Assembly: GCF_000739655.1 (NCBI RefSeq)
Contig: NZ_BATR01000069.1
Coordinates: 1 to 64,000 of the forward strand
DNA length: 64,000 nt
Direction of reading: 5' to 3'
Source: Verrucomicrobium sp. BvORR106
Lineage (GTDB): Bacteria; Verrucomicrobiota; Verrucomicrobiia; Verrucomicrobiales; Verrucomicrobiaceae
Shown piece by piece: positions 21,727 to 31,446 of this stretch. The notes beneath the pieces were generated by a model, which saw only the letters and a list, made by a program, of their open reading frames with translations, searched no databases and was not told the DNA's origin. The number at the start of each line of letters is the position of its first letter. Position 1 is the stretch's first letter. Position numbers and translations under genes: made by a program.

Positions 21727-21843
21727 ACTGACCCAAGGGAGGGTGCCGAGGGGAGGCCTGGAGTGTTCCATGCCCTATCCCACATTGATCGCGGAATTTC
21801 GCCCCCGATTATCAGGATTCGGGACGGGCAGCAATCCCTGTTT

Positions 21844-21864
21844 TGTAGCGAGAGTTCGCGACGA
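21844..21864. promoter_or_regulatory. Copy 5 of the 20-bp palindrome
   Basis: TGTAGCGAGAGTTCGCGACG (then A) fits the consensus with one extra base in the centre and substitutions in the right arm. It lies about 115 bp upstream of the PL8 gene, nearly the same distance as copy 1 from its GH16 gene. Confidence 0.4.
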
Positions 21865-21978
21865 GACAATGACTAGCAATTCCTCTTATCCTTTCGAGCA
21901 AAGGATGATTCCGGCTGCTTCATCCTCTGCAATACGACTTCTGTCTCTCGGGTCTTTCAACACTCTCTCCGCCTCGTC

Positions 21979-24900
21979 ATGATAGTGCCCTCACTCCCGT
22001 CAACGCTGCCCAAAAGGTGGTCTGGTGTCATTCGCGCCGCGGTCGGCGTTGCCCTCTGTTTTTTGCCGATCACGGCAGCGGCCACCCCGGCCTTCAACTG
22101 GGATTTCAAAACCTACTATCCGCACGCGGAGTCGCTGCAGGCGAGTTTGACGTCGCAGCAGCAGGCTTCGATCACGCAGCTCGACGGCTACTACCCGACC
22201 AGCATGGTCAATGCGACAGGCGCGGGGCTCACCGCCGCGGAGTTGAGCGAAGTGGCGGCCATGCCCGCCTATTTCATGCTCAGCCGCGATTCGCAATCGG
22301 GCGAGTTGAGCGGTCGGGCGATCATCGTGGATGATGAAGGCTCCGCTGCGGTGCCAAACACGGCGTTGGCCGCCAGCTTCAATGGCGACTTCATCGCCAA
22401 GGTGATGCGCCTGACCGACCTCTACGCGAAGGCCACCGCCGCGCAGGCACCACAGCTCGAGCAAGTGTACTCTGACCTGATCGAGCACTTCCTGAATCAA
22501 AACTACCTGCCAGGCGGGCAGTCGGTTCCGTGGATGGGCAACGGCTATATCTGGCGGGATCGTGGTTGGAAGACGCTGCGCATGGTGCACAAGCTCTCTG
22601 CGGACAAGCGCGACCTCTACGCCTTCAACCTCGCCTACCTCTCCGGATTCTACGTGCTCATGGCGAATGACGGGAGCCCCAGTGACTTCTACTCGTCCGT
22701 CGATCACTATCACTGTTACTATGGCACTGCGCAAAAGGGGCTGGCTCTGATGTCGGACACGCCGGCGAAGTGGCAGTTGATGAAGCTGATCCGCCGTGGC
22801 TACGACATCTCCATCGTCGGACAGGAGAGCAACGTGAAGAACCGCATCGTGCCGCTTGACGGCTCGATCATCCATCACGGTGACCACCACATCAGCTACG
22901 CCAGCTACACCTATGCCGGCATACTCCAGACCCACATCAATTGGACGCTGGCTGGCATCCTCAGCCCGGACACGGAGCCCACCATCGCGCGGCTGCGGAA
23001 GGGAGCGCTGGCATGGTGCTTCGCTTCCACGGGCGGCATCATGCCGCTGCACCAAAATTTTCGGGCGGGTTTGCTGTCTGCCAATTCGCCAAGTGATGGA
23101 GGCGCAGGCAGTGGGCCGGATTTTGCGTTGCGCGCTGCGCGCTTAACGGCTGCCTTCTATGGCACGACGATCGACAATGACCTGGAAATGGCCTATGCCG
23201 CGATCACCAAAACAGGTGTGGGAAGCACCAGCCTGCCCTTGGAGTGGCGAAGCATCACGCCGCCCGCAAACATCAATCCCCACTCGCCGCTCTACACCGC
23301 CTCCCTTCAGGGGCACTACTCTCACACCACCAACGGCACCGCCATTCATCGCGGACCGGGGCAATGGTATGTGTCGCTGCGCGGTCAGCCCACTGCCTGG
23401 CCCGGGGGCGAAGCTTATGACGACATGGGGCTGCCGGATCATTTCAATCTAAAGTCCATGCACGGTGCGCTGATGCTGATCACCACGGGCAGGAACGGAC
23501 GCAAACCGAACGAAGTGGATTCCGGCTATTTCTATGACGGTTGGGACTACAGCTACCACCCGAATGTCACCTGCCCTGACATTCCGCTTACCACGTTGCT
23601 CTATTGGAGAAAGCCTGCCTACTTCGGCGGGGAAAGCAGCCTCATGGGCAGTGCCAGCCTCCGTGAGAGCGGCGTGTGGATGCAGAAGATGTCCAACTCC
23701 TGCAAGAGTGCCTTCTTCCTGGGCAACCGCATCGTGCTGGTGAGCAACAACATCACCGGCAGCGGCCTGCACACCGGACTGATCCAGATGGGTCATCAGA
23801 CGCCGGCCTCGGAACCGCTCGTGCTCGACGGAGCTTCCTACACAGCTGATGGCGCGTGGACTCTAGCTGCAGGGGGCAACCACAAGATCGAAGACGCGCA
23901 GGGCAACGGGTATTTCGTGCATGGAGCAGCTGGCACCCCTGCCATCAACGCGCGTCGGGGAACCCAGAGCGCAACCTACGCCCTCCCCTCGGCATACACT
24001 GGCGGAGGCACCCCGCCGCCCTACACACTCAAGACGGATTTTCTCAACAACATCGGCAATTTCACACCCACCACGGCGAACTATTCGAAGGTGTGGTTTG
24101 ACCATGGATCAACCGCCACCAACCAGGCGCTGGAATACACCGTGCTGGTGAAGCCCCAGCCGGGGGAACTCAACGCGTATGCCAATGCCATGGCCAGCCC
24201 CTCGACAGCGCCAGTCACGGTGACGAAGACCTCAAAGGTCCACCGCTTTCAGGATCGCGCGACGGGCACCTGTGCGGTTGCCGTCTTCGACCCCTCGGAA
24301 GTTCTCAACATGGGCGAGATCGCGACGGTGAACCGTCCGGCTGCCTATATCTGGCGACGTGACGGCGAGCTGCTGCGTCTGAGTGTCAGTTCTGCGGAAA
24401 CAACCAACACCAATGCCTTCCAGATCGCGCTCAACGGTGTCTGGACGCTCGATGCGCAGACGGATACTTACAGCGCCAGCGTAGCCGCCAATGGCGGACA
24501 CACGACGGTCACGCTGTCCTACCGCGAGGCGGCACCGCAGAGCATCGTGCTGCGCCATGTGAACTCCGCGCCGGTATGGGCATCCTCGAGTCTCGGGAAA
24601 GCCGCCGCACCGGAAGACACCGCGTATTCCAGCAGCCTGGCAGGCGACGCTAGTGATGTGGACACCGGCGATACGCTGATCTTCAGCAAGGTGAGCGGCC
24701 CGGCGTGGCTGAGCATTGCCGCCAATGGCACGCTCTCCGGGACCCCGGACAATGACGATGTCGGGGCGAACAGTTTCACGGTGAAGGTGACTGACGCGGC
24801 CGGAGCGAGTGCCAACGCCACGCTCAACATCACGGTGGTCAATGTGAACGATGCCCCGCAGTTCACGACAGGCACGATCACCAAGCTCGGCGCCTCGGCT

Positions 24901-26232
24901 GGCGCGAGCTACAGCGGAAGCATCGCGAACTCAGCGTCTGATGAAGACGCGGGGGAAACGCTCACCTTCAGCAAAGTGAGCGGGCCTGCGTGGCTCAGTG
25001 TTGCGGCCAGCGGCGCACTCTCCGGCATGCCGGGCAGTAGTGATGTAGGCAACCAGTCGTGGACCGTGCGTGTCACCGACAGTCAGGGTGCCAGTGCCAC
25101 TGCCACGCTCAACATCACGGTTGCCAGCCAGTTGCCGGCAGGCTGGGCGCAGGCGGATATCGGTAGTGTGGGCGTGCCGGGCAGTTCATCGGGAAGCAAC
25201 GGCACCTACACTCTGCGTGGGTCTGGTGCAGGTATTGGGAGCGCGGAAGATGCGTTCCAGTTCAGTGCCAACGTGCTCGATGGAGACGGCGAAATTCGCG
25301 CCCGCGTGACTTCGCAATCGAATACCAATGCCTCGGCCAAGGCGGGGGTGATGCTCCGCGAGACGACCGGCGCGGGCTCGGCCCATGCGATGATCGCCCT
25401 CACACCGGGCCAGGGTTTCATCTTTCAGTACCGCACCGCCACCGGCAGCAACACCACGACTGTCGCGGGGCCCGCACTGAATGCCGCGCCGGACAACTGG
25501 GTGCGTCTCACGCGCAGCGGCACCTTGATCACGGCGTATGTCTCTACGGACGGCATCGCTTGGACGCAGGTCGGCACGGCGGTGGTCAGCATGACATCGA
25601 GCATCAACGCGGGGCTCGCGGTGACCAGCCATGACAACACGCAGGCAGGCACGGCGACCTTTGACAACGTCGGCGTCACGCCCTTCCCGCCGCCATGGCA
25701 GACGGTCGACATTGGGGCCACTGGCTTGCAAGGCAGGGCGGAGTACTTCTCCTCCAAGTTCACGGTCAAAGGGGCGGGTACCATCGGTGGCAATGCGGAC
25801 AAGTTCCGCTTCGTCTATCAGACGCTCAGCGGGGACGGCGAGATCAAGGCTCGGATCGTCGCCCCGCAGAACACCGGTACCAGTGCGCGTCTGGGCGTGA
25901 TGATCCGTGACTCGCTGACGCCCGACTCGCCCTTTGCCTTCATGGGTGTGAATGGTGGCAGCAGCTTCTACTGGCAGCGCCGCCGCTTCTACGGCAGCGG
26001 TCATAACACCACCGCCGGCGGCACCGGCGCGGCACCCGGTCTCTGGGTGAGGGTGGTTCGCACCGGCAACATGCTCCGCGGTTACAAGTCTGTAGACGGC
26101 GTCACCTGGACGCTGGTGAACGCCATGGGCATTGATATGGGCGCGACGATCTACATCGGTATGGCGGTCTCCAGTGGCGATACCACCACGCTGAACACCA
26201 GTGGTTTCGACAACGTGGAGGTGGTGCCTTAG
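21979..26232 (+). CDS. Exported polysaccharide lyase family 8, chondroitinase ABC-like, with Ig-like and DUF1349-like tail
   Basis: Protein of 1417 residues. After the signal peptide (VGVALCFLPITAAATP), an alpha/alpha-toroid (about residues 50-400) and beta-sandwiches (400-860) resemble chondroitin sulfate ABC lyase. The catalytic His/Tyr pair appears as His300 and Tyr307 (DGSIIHHGDHHISY) with the same spacing as in the Proteus enzyme, and TAIHRG, YFYDGWDY and AWTLAAGGNHKIEDAQGNGY match later blocks. The catalytic Arg and Glu are not obvious, so activity is uncertain. The C-terminal tail has two putative Ig (He_PIG) domains (about 862-1052, VSGPAWLSIAANGTLSGTP) and two DUF1349-like beta-sandwich domains (1053-1235, 1237-1417). 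The tail is nearly repeated in the next gene. Confidence 0.8.
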   Translation: MIVPSLPSTLPKRWSGVIRAAVGVALCFLPITAAATPAFNWDFKTYYPHAESLQASLTSQQQASITQLDGYYPTSMVNATGAGLTAAELSEVAAMPAYFMLSRDSQSGELSGRAIIVDDEGSAAVPNTALAASFNGDFIAKVMRLTDLYAKATAAQAPQLEQVYSDLIEHFLNQNYLPGGQSVPWMGNGYIWRDRGWKTLRMVHKLSADKRDLYAFNLAYLSGFYVLMANDGSPSDFYSSVDHYHCYYGTAQKGLALMSDTPAKWQLMKLIRRGYDISIVGQESNVKNRIVPLDGSIIHHGDHHISYASYTYAGILQTHINWTLAGILSPDTEPTIARLRKGALAWCFASTGGIMPLHQNFRAGLLSANSPSDGGAGSGPDFALRAARLTAAFYGTTIDNDLEMAYAAITKTGVGSTSLPLEWRSITPPANINPHSPLYTASLQGHYSHTTNGTAIHRGPGQWYVSLRGQPTAWPGGEAYDDMGLPDHFNLKSMHGALMLITTGRNGRKPNEVDSGYFYDGWDYSYHPNVTCPDIPLTTLLYWRKPAYFGGESSLMGSASLRESGVWMQKMSNSCKSAFFLGNRIVLVSNNITGSGLHTGLIQMGHQTPASEPLVLDGASYTADGAWTLAAGGNHKIEDAQGNGYFVHGAAGTPAINARRGTQSATYALPSAYTGGGTPPPYTLKTDFLNNIGNFTPTTANYSKVWFDHGSTATNQALEYTVLVKPQPGELNAYANAMASPSTAPVTVTKTSKVHRFQDRATGTCAVAVFDPSEVLNMGEIATVNRPAAYIWRRDGELLRLSVSSAETTNTNAFQIALNGVWTLDAQTDTYSASVAANGGHTTVTLSYREAAPQSIVLRHVNSAPVWASSSLGKAAAPEDTAYSSSLAGDASDVDTGDTLIFSKVSGPAWLSIAANGTLSGTPDNDDVGANSFTVKVTDAAGASANATLNITVVNVNDAPQFTTGTITKLGASAGASYSGSIANSASDEDAGETLTFSKVSGPAWLSVAASGALSGMPGSSDVGNQSWTVRVTDSQGASATATLNITVASQLPAGWAQADIGSVGVPGSSSGSNGTYTLRGSGAGIGSAEDAFQFSANVLDGDGEIRARVTSQSNTNASAKAGVMLRETTGAGSAHAMIALTPGQGFIFQYRTATGSNTTTVAGPALNAAPDNWVRLTRSGTLITAYVSTDGIAWTQVGTAVVSMTSSINAGLAVTSHDNTQAGTATFDNVGVTPFPPPWQTVDIGATGLQGRAEYFSSKFTVKGAGTIGGNADKFRFVYQTLSGDGEIKARIVAPQNTGTSARLGVMIRDSLTPDSPFAFMGVNGGSSFYWQRRRFYGSGHNTTAGGTGAAPGLWVRVVRTGNMLRGYKSVDGVTWTLVNAMGIDMGATIYIGMAVSSGDTTTLNTSGFDNVEVVP

Positions 26233-26263
26233 CACGCTGAACGGATAGATCGTTCGCGACGGT

Positions 26264-26283
26264 TGAAGCGAATTTTCGCTACA
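26264..26283. promoter_or_regulatory. Copy 6 (best match) of the 20-bp palindrome
   Basis: TGAAGCGAATTTTCGCTACA differs from the consensus at one position. It lies 70 bp upstream of the metzincin protease and 32 bp after the PL8 stop. An AT-rich stretch (about 26287-26312) follows and could hold a promoter. Confidence 0.45.
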
Positions 26284-26352
26284 TGACGATTTCATTAAAT
26301 TCCCTTATTTAATCGAGGGTCACTTCTGCACGGTCTTCGACTTAATCACTGC

Positions 26353-29300
26353 ATGAATCCGAAACTTGCTCTTACGATATTGTGTCCCCCTGTCCTGGCT
26401 GCTGCGTGGCTGGTGATGTCCCCCTCACGGCCTGCGGAGGAAGCGGATGATGCGCCTGTCAAAACGGCGTCTCCGGTCAGTGCGAAGTCTCCAGCGAGAA
26501 AGCTGGCAAACCCGACGATCCCACCGGATGAGGAGGCGAAGGTCCGGACTCAGTCGCCGCAGGCAGATGGTCTGGGTGGATTCAAGAGCTGGGCAGAGAG
26601 CTACCTCCGGGAAACCGATGACGCGGTGCGTACGACGCTTGTGGAAACGGGCGTGGATCTGGCAGTAAAACGTCGCGAGACGATGCGCGAGCTCATTGCG
26701 AGTGATCCGAAGAAGGCCATCGAGTCCGCGGTGCCGTATGAGGTGCGTGACCGCTTGCCGGCCAGGGTGGTCGAGAAGCTGGAAACGCCCGTGAACCACA
26801 AAGGAGACTACTATGTGGAGGCCCAGGTGCCCGGGGAGGGACAGGCTCTGGATGGGCCTGCCATCAAGCGTTCGGCGCGAGTGGGTGACAAGTCATACGC
26901 TGTATCTGCCTATGGTGAAGGATTGCAGCGGCCGACGCGTGAGAATGTGCCGATTCACGGCGTCGCTCTCGATGACCAGCTGGCATTGAACGAGACACCC
27001 TACCGTCGGATGTCGCGGCAGGAAGTCGACTATCGCAAGTCCAAAGGGCAGCTCGACGGTGCTTGCCCGGTTTCTGGCAAGCCTGCAGGCGAGGGTGAGG
27101 TGCCTCCTGCGGCGGACATTGCTGGCGAGTTACTGGTGACATGCAGCGAGGCGCACTTGCTGGATGATCTCAACAAGGCACAAGCTGCGGCTGGAGGAAC
27201 GGGAAGTTCCGGCGGAGCGCCAGTGACGGCGGAATCCCCCAGCACAGGAAACCGGACCTTCCTCTACATTCGCGTGCGCTTCTCGGATCAGGGCGATGCC
27301 AACTACGAGCCGCAAACGCTGGCCAGTGCGGAGCAGCAGGCGGCGGATTCGAGCGCGTACCTGGCCAGCGCTTCCTTCGGTGCGCATACCTTGGCCATCA
27401 CCATCCCTCCGGTCCTGACGCTGCCGGAGACCGAGGCCTACTACAATACGCAAGGGTGGACGAAGGTGCTGGCGGATGCCCGTGTGGCCGCCAACGCCGC
27501 AGGCTACAACCCTGCGAACTACAATGACGACGGCGTGCGCTACAACAACGGGCCGGGATCGTTTGGCGGAGTTGCCTGGGTGGGAGGAAAGGGCCTGGCA
27601 GTGAAGTACAATGGACAAGGTCTATTCTGCCACGAGTACGGCCACAACATGGGACTGTGGCATGCCAACTACTGGGCCACCAATGATGGCACGGCGATTG
27701 GTTCAGGAGCCAATCAGGAGTATGGCGATCCCTTTGACGTCCTCGGCAGCTCCTCAGCGGGCATGAAAGGGCACTACAATGCGTATTTCAAATCCCGGCT
27801 GGGTTGGCTTCCTGGTGCGAATGTTCATTCTGCCGCCACTGCGGCGGGATCAAGGAACACCTGCCGCATCTATGCCAACGATCTCGGCGGAAGCCTGAAT
27901 GCTCTCAAGTATGCCGTCCGGATCCCAAAAGATGCGGACCGCGAATACTGGGTGAGCTATCGCCAGCATGCAGGCTGGGGCGGCAATGGGATCTCGCAGG
28001 GGGCGGAGTTGCATTGGGACGCGTGGGCCAACAGCGCTAACGGTTCGCATCTTATCGACACCACTCCGGGCAGCGCAGGCGGCAAATCGGATGGCGTCAT
28101 TGTGCCGGGTCGCACCTTCTCCGACACGGAGGCTGACATCCACTTTACCGTGATTCAAAACCTGCCTGCAGATGGGATCAACCCGCCGGCGCTCGATGTG
28201 GTCGTGGCGAAAGGCCCGTTCGCCGGGAACCAGGCTCCTGAGGTAGTTGTTACCGTGAACCCGCCCAATCCCGCGCCCGGCCAGACCGTGACGCTGACGG
28301 CAAATGCGAGTGACCCGGACGGCGACACGCTGACCTACCTGTGGAACGCAGGTGATGGCGTGGTGCATGGTGCCACGGCGAGCATCAGCACTGCCTGGTC
28401 TCTTGGTGGAGTGAAGTCTGTGACCTGCACGGTTTCTGACATGAAGGGCATGACGACGACGGAGACGATCCAGGTGCAGGTGGGCTCCGCCCTGCCGGAG
28501 CAATGGGTGGCTGGCGACATCGGAAACCCAGCGCCGGGCGGAGAAGAGTACCAGTCGGCCACCGGGGCGTTCACAGTCCAGGGGGCTGGGGCGGACATCT
28601 GGGGCACTGCGGACAGCTTCCGCTATGCCTTTCAGACCCTGAATGGGGATGGAGAAATCCGTGCCCGAGTCACCTCTCAGTCGAACACGAACCCCTGGGC
28701 GAAAGCCGGGGTGATGATCCGCGATGGCGTGACCCCAGGTGCCATCAACGCCTTCGCTGCGATCACGCCGGGCAATGGCTACCGCTTCCAGAACCGAACC
28801 GCTGCGGGAGGGGACAGTGTCTCCTCCGGTGGACCGGGACTGAATGCGGCACCGAACAACTGGCTGCGCCTGAAACGCAGCGGGACGACCCTCGCGGCGT
28901 ACTCTTCCGCCAACGGCATTGTGTGGACACCGTTCGCGACGGCGAATGTTGCCATGTCAAACAGCGTGCAGGTGGGGCTGGCGGTGACCAGTCACAACAC
29001 CAGCGTCATGGGCGCGGCAACCTTCGACAACGTGCAGATCATCAGCGGCGATTCCAGTGGTGATCCCGATGCGGACGGATTCCCGACCGGGCTGGAGCTG
29101 GCCCTTGGCACCGATCCCAACAGCAACGCTTCGCAGCCGCCGGCCATTTACTCCGGGCTCCGCGCCTGGTGGGAGTTGGATGAAAACAGCGGTAACATGG
29201 CGCAGGACGCCACCGGCAGAACGCAGGATGGGGCACTCGTGAATGCGCCAGTGCGGGTCGAAGGGCAGTCGGGTGGGGCAGTGACGCTCAACGGCACGAA

Positions 29301-31446
29301 TCAGTCCATCCAGATTCCGGCGCTGAACCTCAATACGAATGCCGTCACCATCTCCGCATGGATCAAGCGCAATGGCGCGCAGGCCCAGTGGGCGGGCCTG
29401 GTCTTCGCACGGGGCGGTCCCGTCTCGGGTCTCAACCTCGGGCCGAACAATGACCTCCGCTATCACTGGAACAGTGCCTCCAACACGTACAACTTCAGCA
29501 GCGGCCTGGTGGTGCCGGACAACACCTGGACGTTCTGCGCGTTGGTCATCGAACCGGCTAAGGCGACGCTCTACCTCCAGCCTTCCGGCGGTGTGCTGCA
29601 GACGGCGGTGAACACGGTGGCTCACAGTGCAGTGGCTTTCAGCGGGAACGTCTATCTTGGACAGGATTCGACGGGTGGGCGCTTCTTCAAGGGCGGGCTC
29701 GATGACGTCCGTGTGTACTCACGCTCGCTGAGCGCTGCGGAGATCAATGAGGTGTACGTGGGTGCCAATCCGCCGCAAGCGCCTGTTTTCACGAGCAATC
29801 CCATCATCGCACCGGCCGCCCAGGAGGATGTTTCCTATAACGGTGGCACGCTGGCGGACAGCGCGGTGGATGGCAATCCTGATGACACGCTGACCTACGC
29901 AAAGGTGAGCGGCCCTGCCTGGCTCACCGTCGCCACCGATGGCGCGCTGAGCGGCACCCCGTCGGCCAGTGATGTGGGAGTGAACCAGTTTGTTGTCCGC
30001 GTCACGGACAGCACCAGCCGCACCGCCACCGCAGCGCTGAACATTGACGTCGCACCGGTGAATGATGCGCCTGTGTTTGCGTCGAATGCGATCAGCAAAC
30101 CCGGTGCGACGATTGGAAACAACTACAGCAGCAGTCTTGCGGGCACGGCTTCCGATGAGGATGCCGGCGACACGCTTACCTTCAGCAAGGTGAGCGGTCC
30201 CGCGTGGCTCAGCGTTGCCTCAGATGGTGCGCTCTCCGGTATGCCGGGCAGTGGTGATGCTGGCAACCAGTCGTGGACCGTGCGTGTCACTGACAGCCAG
30301 GGGGCAAGCGCCACCGCCACGCTCAACATTGCCGTGGCCAGCCAGTTGCCTGCAGGCTGGGCGCAGTCGGACATCGGGAACGTAGGTGCTCCGGGCAGTT
30401 CATCGGAAAGCAACGGCACCTATACGATGCGTGGTTCTGGCGCAGGCATAGGGGGCACGGCGGATGAGTTCCAGTTCAATGCTAACGCGCTCGATGGTGA
30501 CGGTGAAATTCGCGCCCGCGTGACTTCGCAATCGAATACGAACGCCCTGGCGAAGGCTGGGGTGATGCTTCGCGAAACGACCGATGCGGGCTCGGCCCAT
30601 GCGTTGATCGCCATCACGCCGGGACAGGGTTTCATCTTCCAGTACCGCACAACGACTGGAGGCAACACCCTGACGGTCGCTGGTCCTGCGCTGAATGCTG
30701 CGCCGGGCAACTGGGTGCTTCTCACACGCAGCGGCACCTTGATCACGGCGTATGTCTCTGCGGACGGCACCACCTGGACGCAGGTTGGCACTGCGGTGGT
30801 CAGCATGACCTCAAGCATCAGTGCGGGGCTCGCGGTGACCAGCCATGACAACACGCAGGCGGGCACGGCGACCTTTGACAACGTCGGCGTCACGCCCTTC
30901 CCGCCGCCGTGGCAGACGGTCGATCTCGGGGCCACCGGGCTGCAAGGCAGCGCGGAGTACTTCTCCTCCAAGTTCACCGTTAAGGGAGCGGGCATCATCG
31001 GGGGCAATGCGGACAAGTTCCGCTTCGTCTATCAGATGCTGAACGGGGATGGCGAGATCCGGGTGCGGATCGCCGCGCCGCAGAACACCGGCACCGGCGC
31101 CCGCCTCGGGGTGATGATTCGCGACTCGCTGACGCCCGACTCGCCCTTTGCCTTCATGGGCGTGGACGGTGGCAGCAACTTCTACTGGCAGCGCCGCCGC
31201 TTCTACGGCAGCGGCCACAACACCACTGCGGGTGGCACCGGTGCCGCGCCCGGTCTCTGGGTGAGGGTGGTTCGCACCGGCAACACTTTGCGCGGCTACA
31301 AGTCCGTGGACGGTGTCACCTGGACGGTCGTGAACGCCATGGGCATTGATATGGGCGCGAACATCTATATCGGTCTCGCGGTTTCCAGCGGTGATGCCGC
31401 TACGCTGAACACGAGTGTCATCGACAACGTGCAAATGGTGCCATGA
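26353..31446 (+). CDS. Very large exported metzincin protease (M11/gametolysin-like) with PKD, LamG, Ig-like and DUF1349-like domains
   Basis: Protein of 1697 residues. Signal peptide (LALTILCPPVLAAAWLVM), a long pro-region (about 40-290), then a zinc-protease domain (about 295-600). The metzincin motif HEYGHNMGLWH occupies residues 427-437 (His427, Glu428, His431, His437). DPFDVLGSSSAGMKGHYNAY, LGWL, provides the Met-turn-like part seen in peptidase M11. Downstream follow a PKD-like domain (APEVVVTVNPPNPAPGQTVT), a DUF1349-like domain, a LamG domain (LRAWWELDENSGN), two Ig-like domains, and two DUF1349-like domains that mirror the end of the preceding PL8 protein. It may digest the proteoglycan core while the neighbour cuts chondroitin-type chains; that pairing is inference. 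The stop overlaps the next start (ATGA). Confidence 0.85.
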   Translation: MNPKLALTILCPPVLAAAWLVMSPSRPAEEADDAPVKTASPVSAKSPARKLANPTIPPDEEAKVRTQSPQADGLGGFKSWAESYLRETDDAVRTTLVETGVDLAVKRRETMRELIASDPKKAIESAVPYEVRDRLPARVVEKLETPVNHKGDYYVEAQVPGEGQALDGPAIKRSARVGDKSYAVSAYGEGLQRPTRENVPIHGVALDDQLALNETPYRRMSRQEVDYRKSKGQLDGACPVSGKPAGEGEVPPAADIAGELLVTCSEAHLLDDLNKAQAAAGGTGSSGGAPVTAESPSTGNRTFLYIRVRFSDQGDANYEPQTLASAEQQAADSSAYLASASFGAHTLAITIPPVLTLPETEAYYNTQGWTKVLADARVAANAAGYNPANYNDDGVRYNNGPGSFGGVAWVGGKGLAVKYNGQGLFCHEYGHNMGLWHANYWATNDGTAIGSGANQEYGDPFDVLGSSSAGMKGHYNAYFKSRLGWLPGANVHSAATAAGSRNTCRIYANDLGGSLNALKYAVRIPKDADREYWVSYRQHAGWGGNGISQGAELHWDAWANSANGSHLIDTTPGSAGGKSDGVIVPGRTFSDTEADIHFTVIQNLPADGINPPALDVVVAKGPFAGNQAPEVVVTVNPPNPAPGQTVTLTANASDPDGDTLTYLWNAGDGVVHGATASISTAWSLGGVKSVTCTVSDMKGMTTTETIQVQVGSALPEQWVAGDIGNPAPGGEEYQSATGAFTVQGAGADIWGTADSFRYAFQTLNGDGEIRARVTSQSNTNPWAKAGVMIRDGVTPGAINAFAAITPGNGYRFQNRTAAGGDSVSSGGPGLNAAPNNWLRLKRSGTTLAAYSSANGIVWTPFATANVAMSNSVQVGLAVTSHNTSVMGAATFDNVQIISGDSSGDPDADGFPTGLELALGTDPNSNASQPPAIYSGLRAWWELDENSGNMAQDATGRTQDGALVNAPVRVEGQSGGAVTLNGTNQSIQIPALNLNTNAVTISAWIKRNGAQAQWAGLVFARGGPVSGLNLGPNNDLRYHWNSASNTYNFSSGLVVPDNTWTFCALVIEPAKATLYLQPSGGVLQTAVNTVAHSAVAFSGNVYLGQDSTGGRFFKGGLDDVRVYSRSLSAAEINEVYVGANPPQAPVFTSNPIIAPAAQEDVSYNGGTLADSAVDGNPDDTLTYAKVSGPAWLTVATDGALSGTPSASDVGVNQFVVRVTDSTSRTATAALNIDVAPVNDAPVFASNAISKPGATIGNNYSSSLAGTASDEDAGDTLTFSKVSGPAWLSVASDGALSGMPGSGDAGNQSWTVRVTDSQGASATATLNIAVASQLPAGWAQSDIGNVGAPGSSSESNGTYTMRGSGAGIGGTADEFQFNANALDGDGEIRARVTSQSNTNALAKAGVMLRETTDAGSAHALIAITPGQGFIFQYRTTTGGNTLTVAGPALNAAPGNWVLLTRSGTLITAYVSADGTTWTQVGTAVVSMTSSISAGLAVTSHDNTQAGTATFDNVGVTPFPPPWQTVDLGATGLQGSAEYFSSKFTVKGAGIIGGNADKFRFVYQMLNGDGEIRVRIAAPQNTGTGARLGVMIRDSLTPDSPFAFMGVDGGSNFYWQRRRFYGSGHNTTAGGTGAAPGLWVRVVRTGNTLRGYKSVDGVTWTVVNAMGIDMGANIYIGLAVSSGDAATLNTSVIDNVQMVP

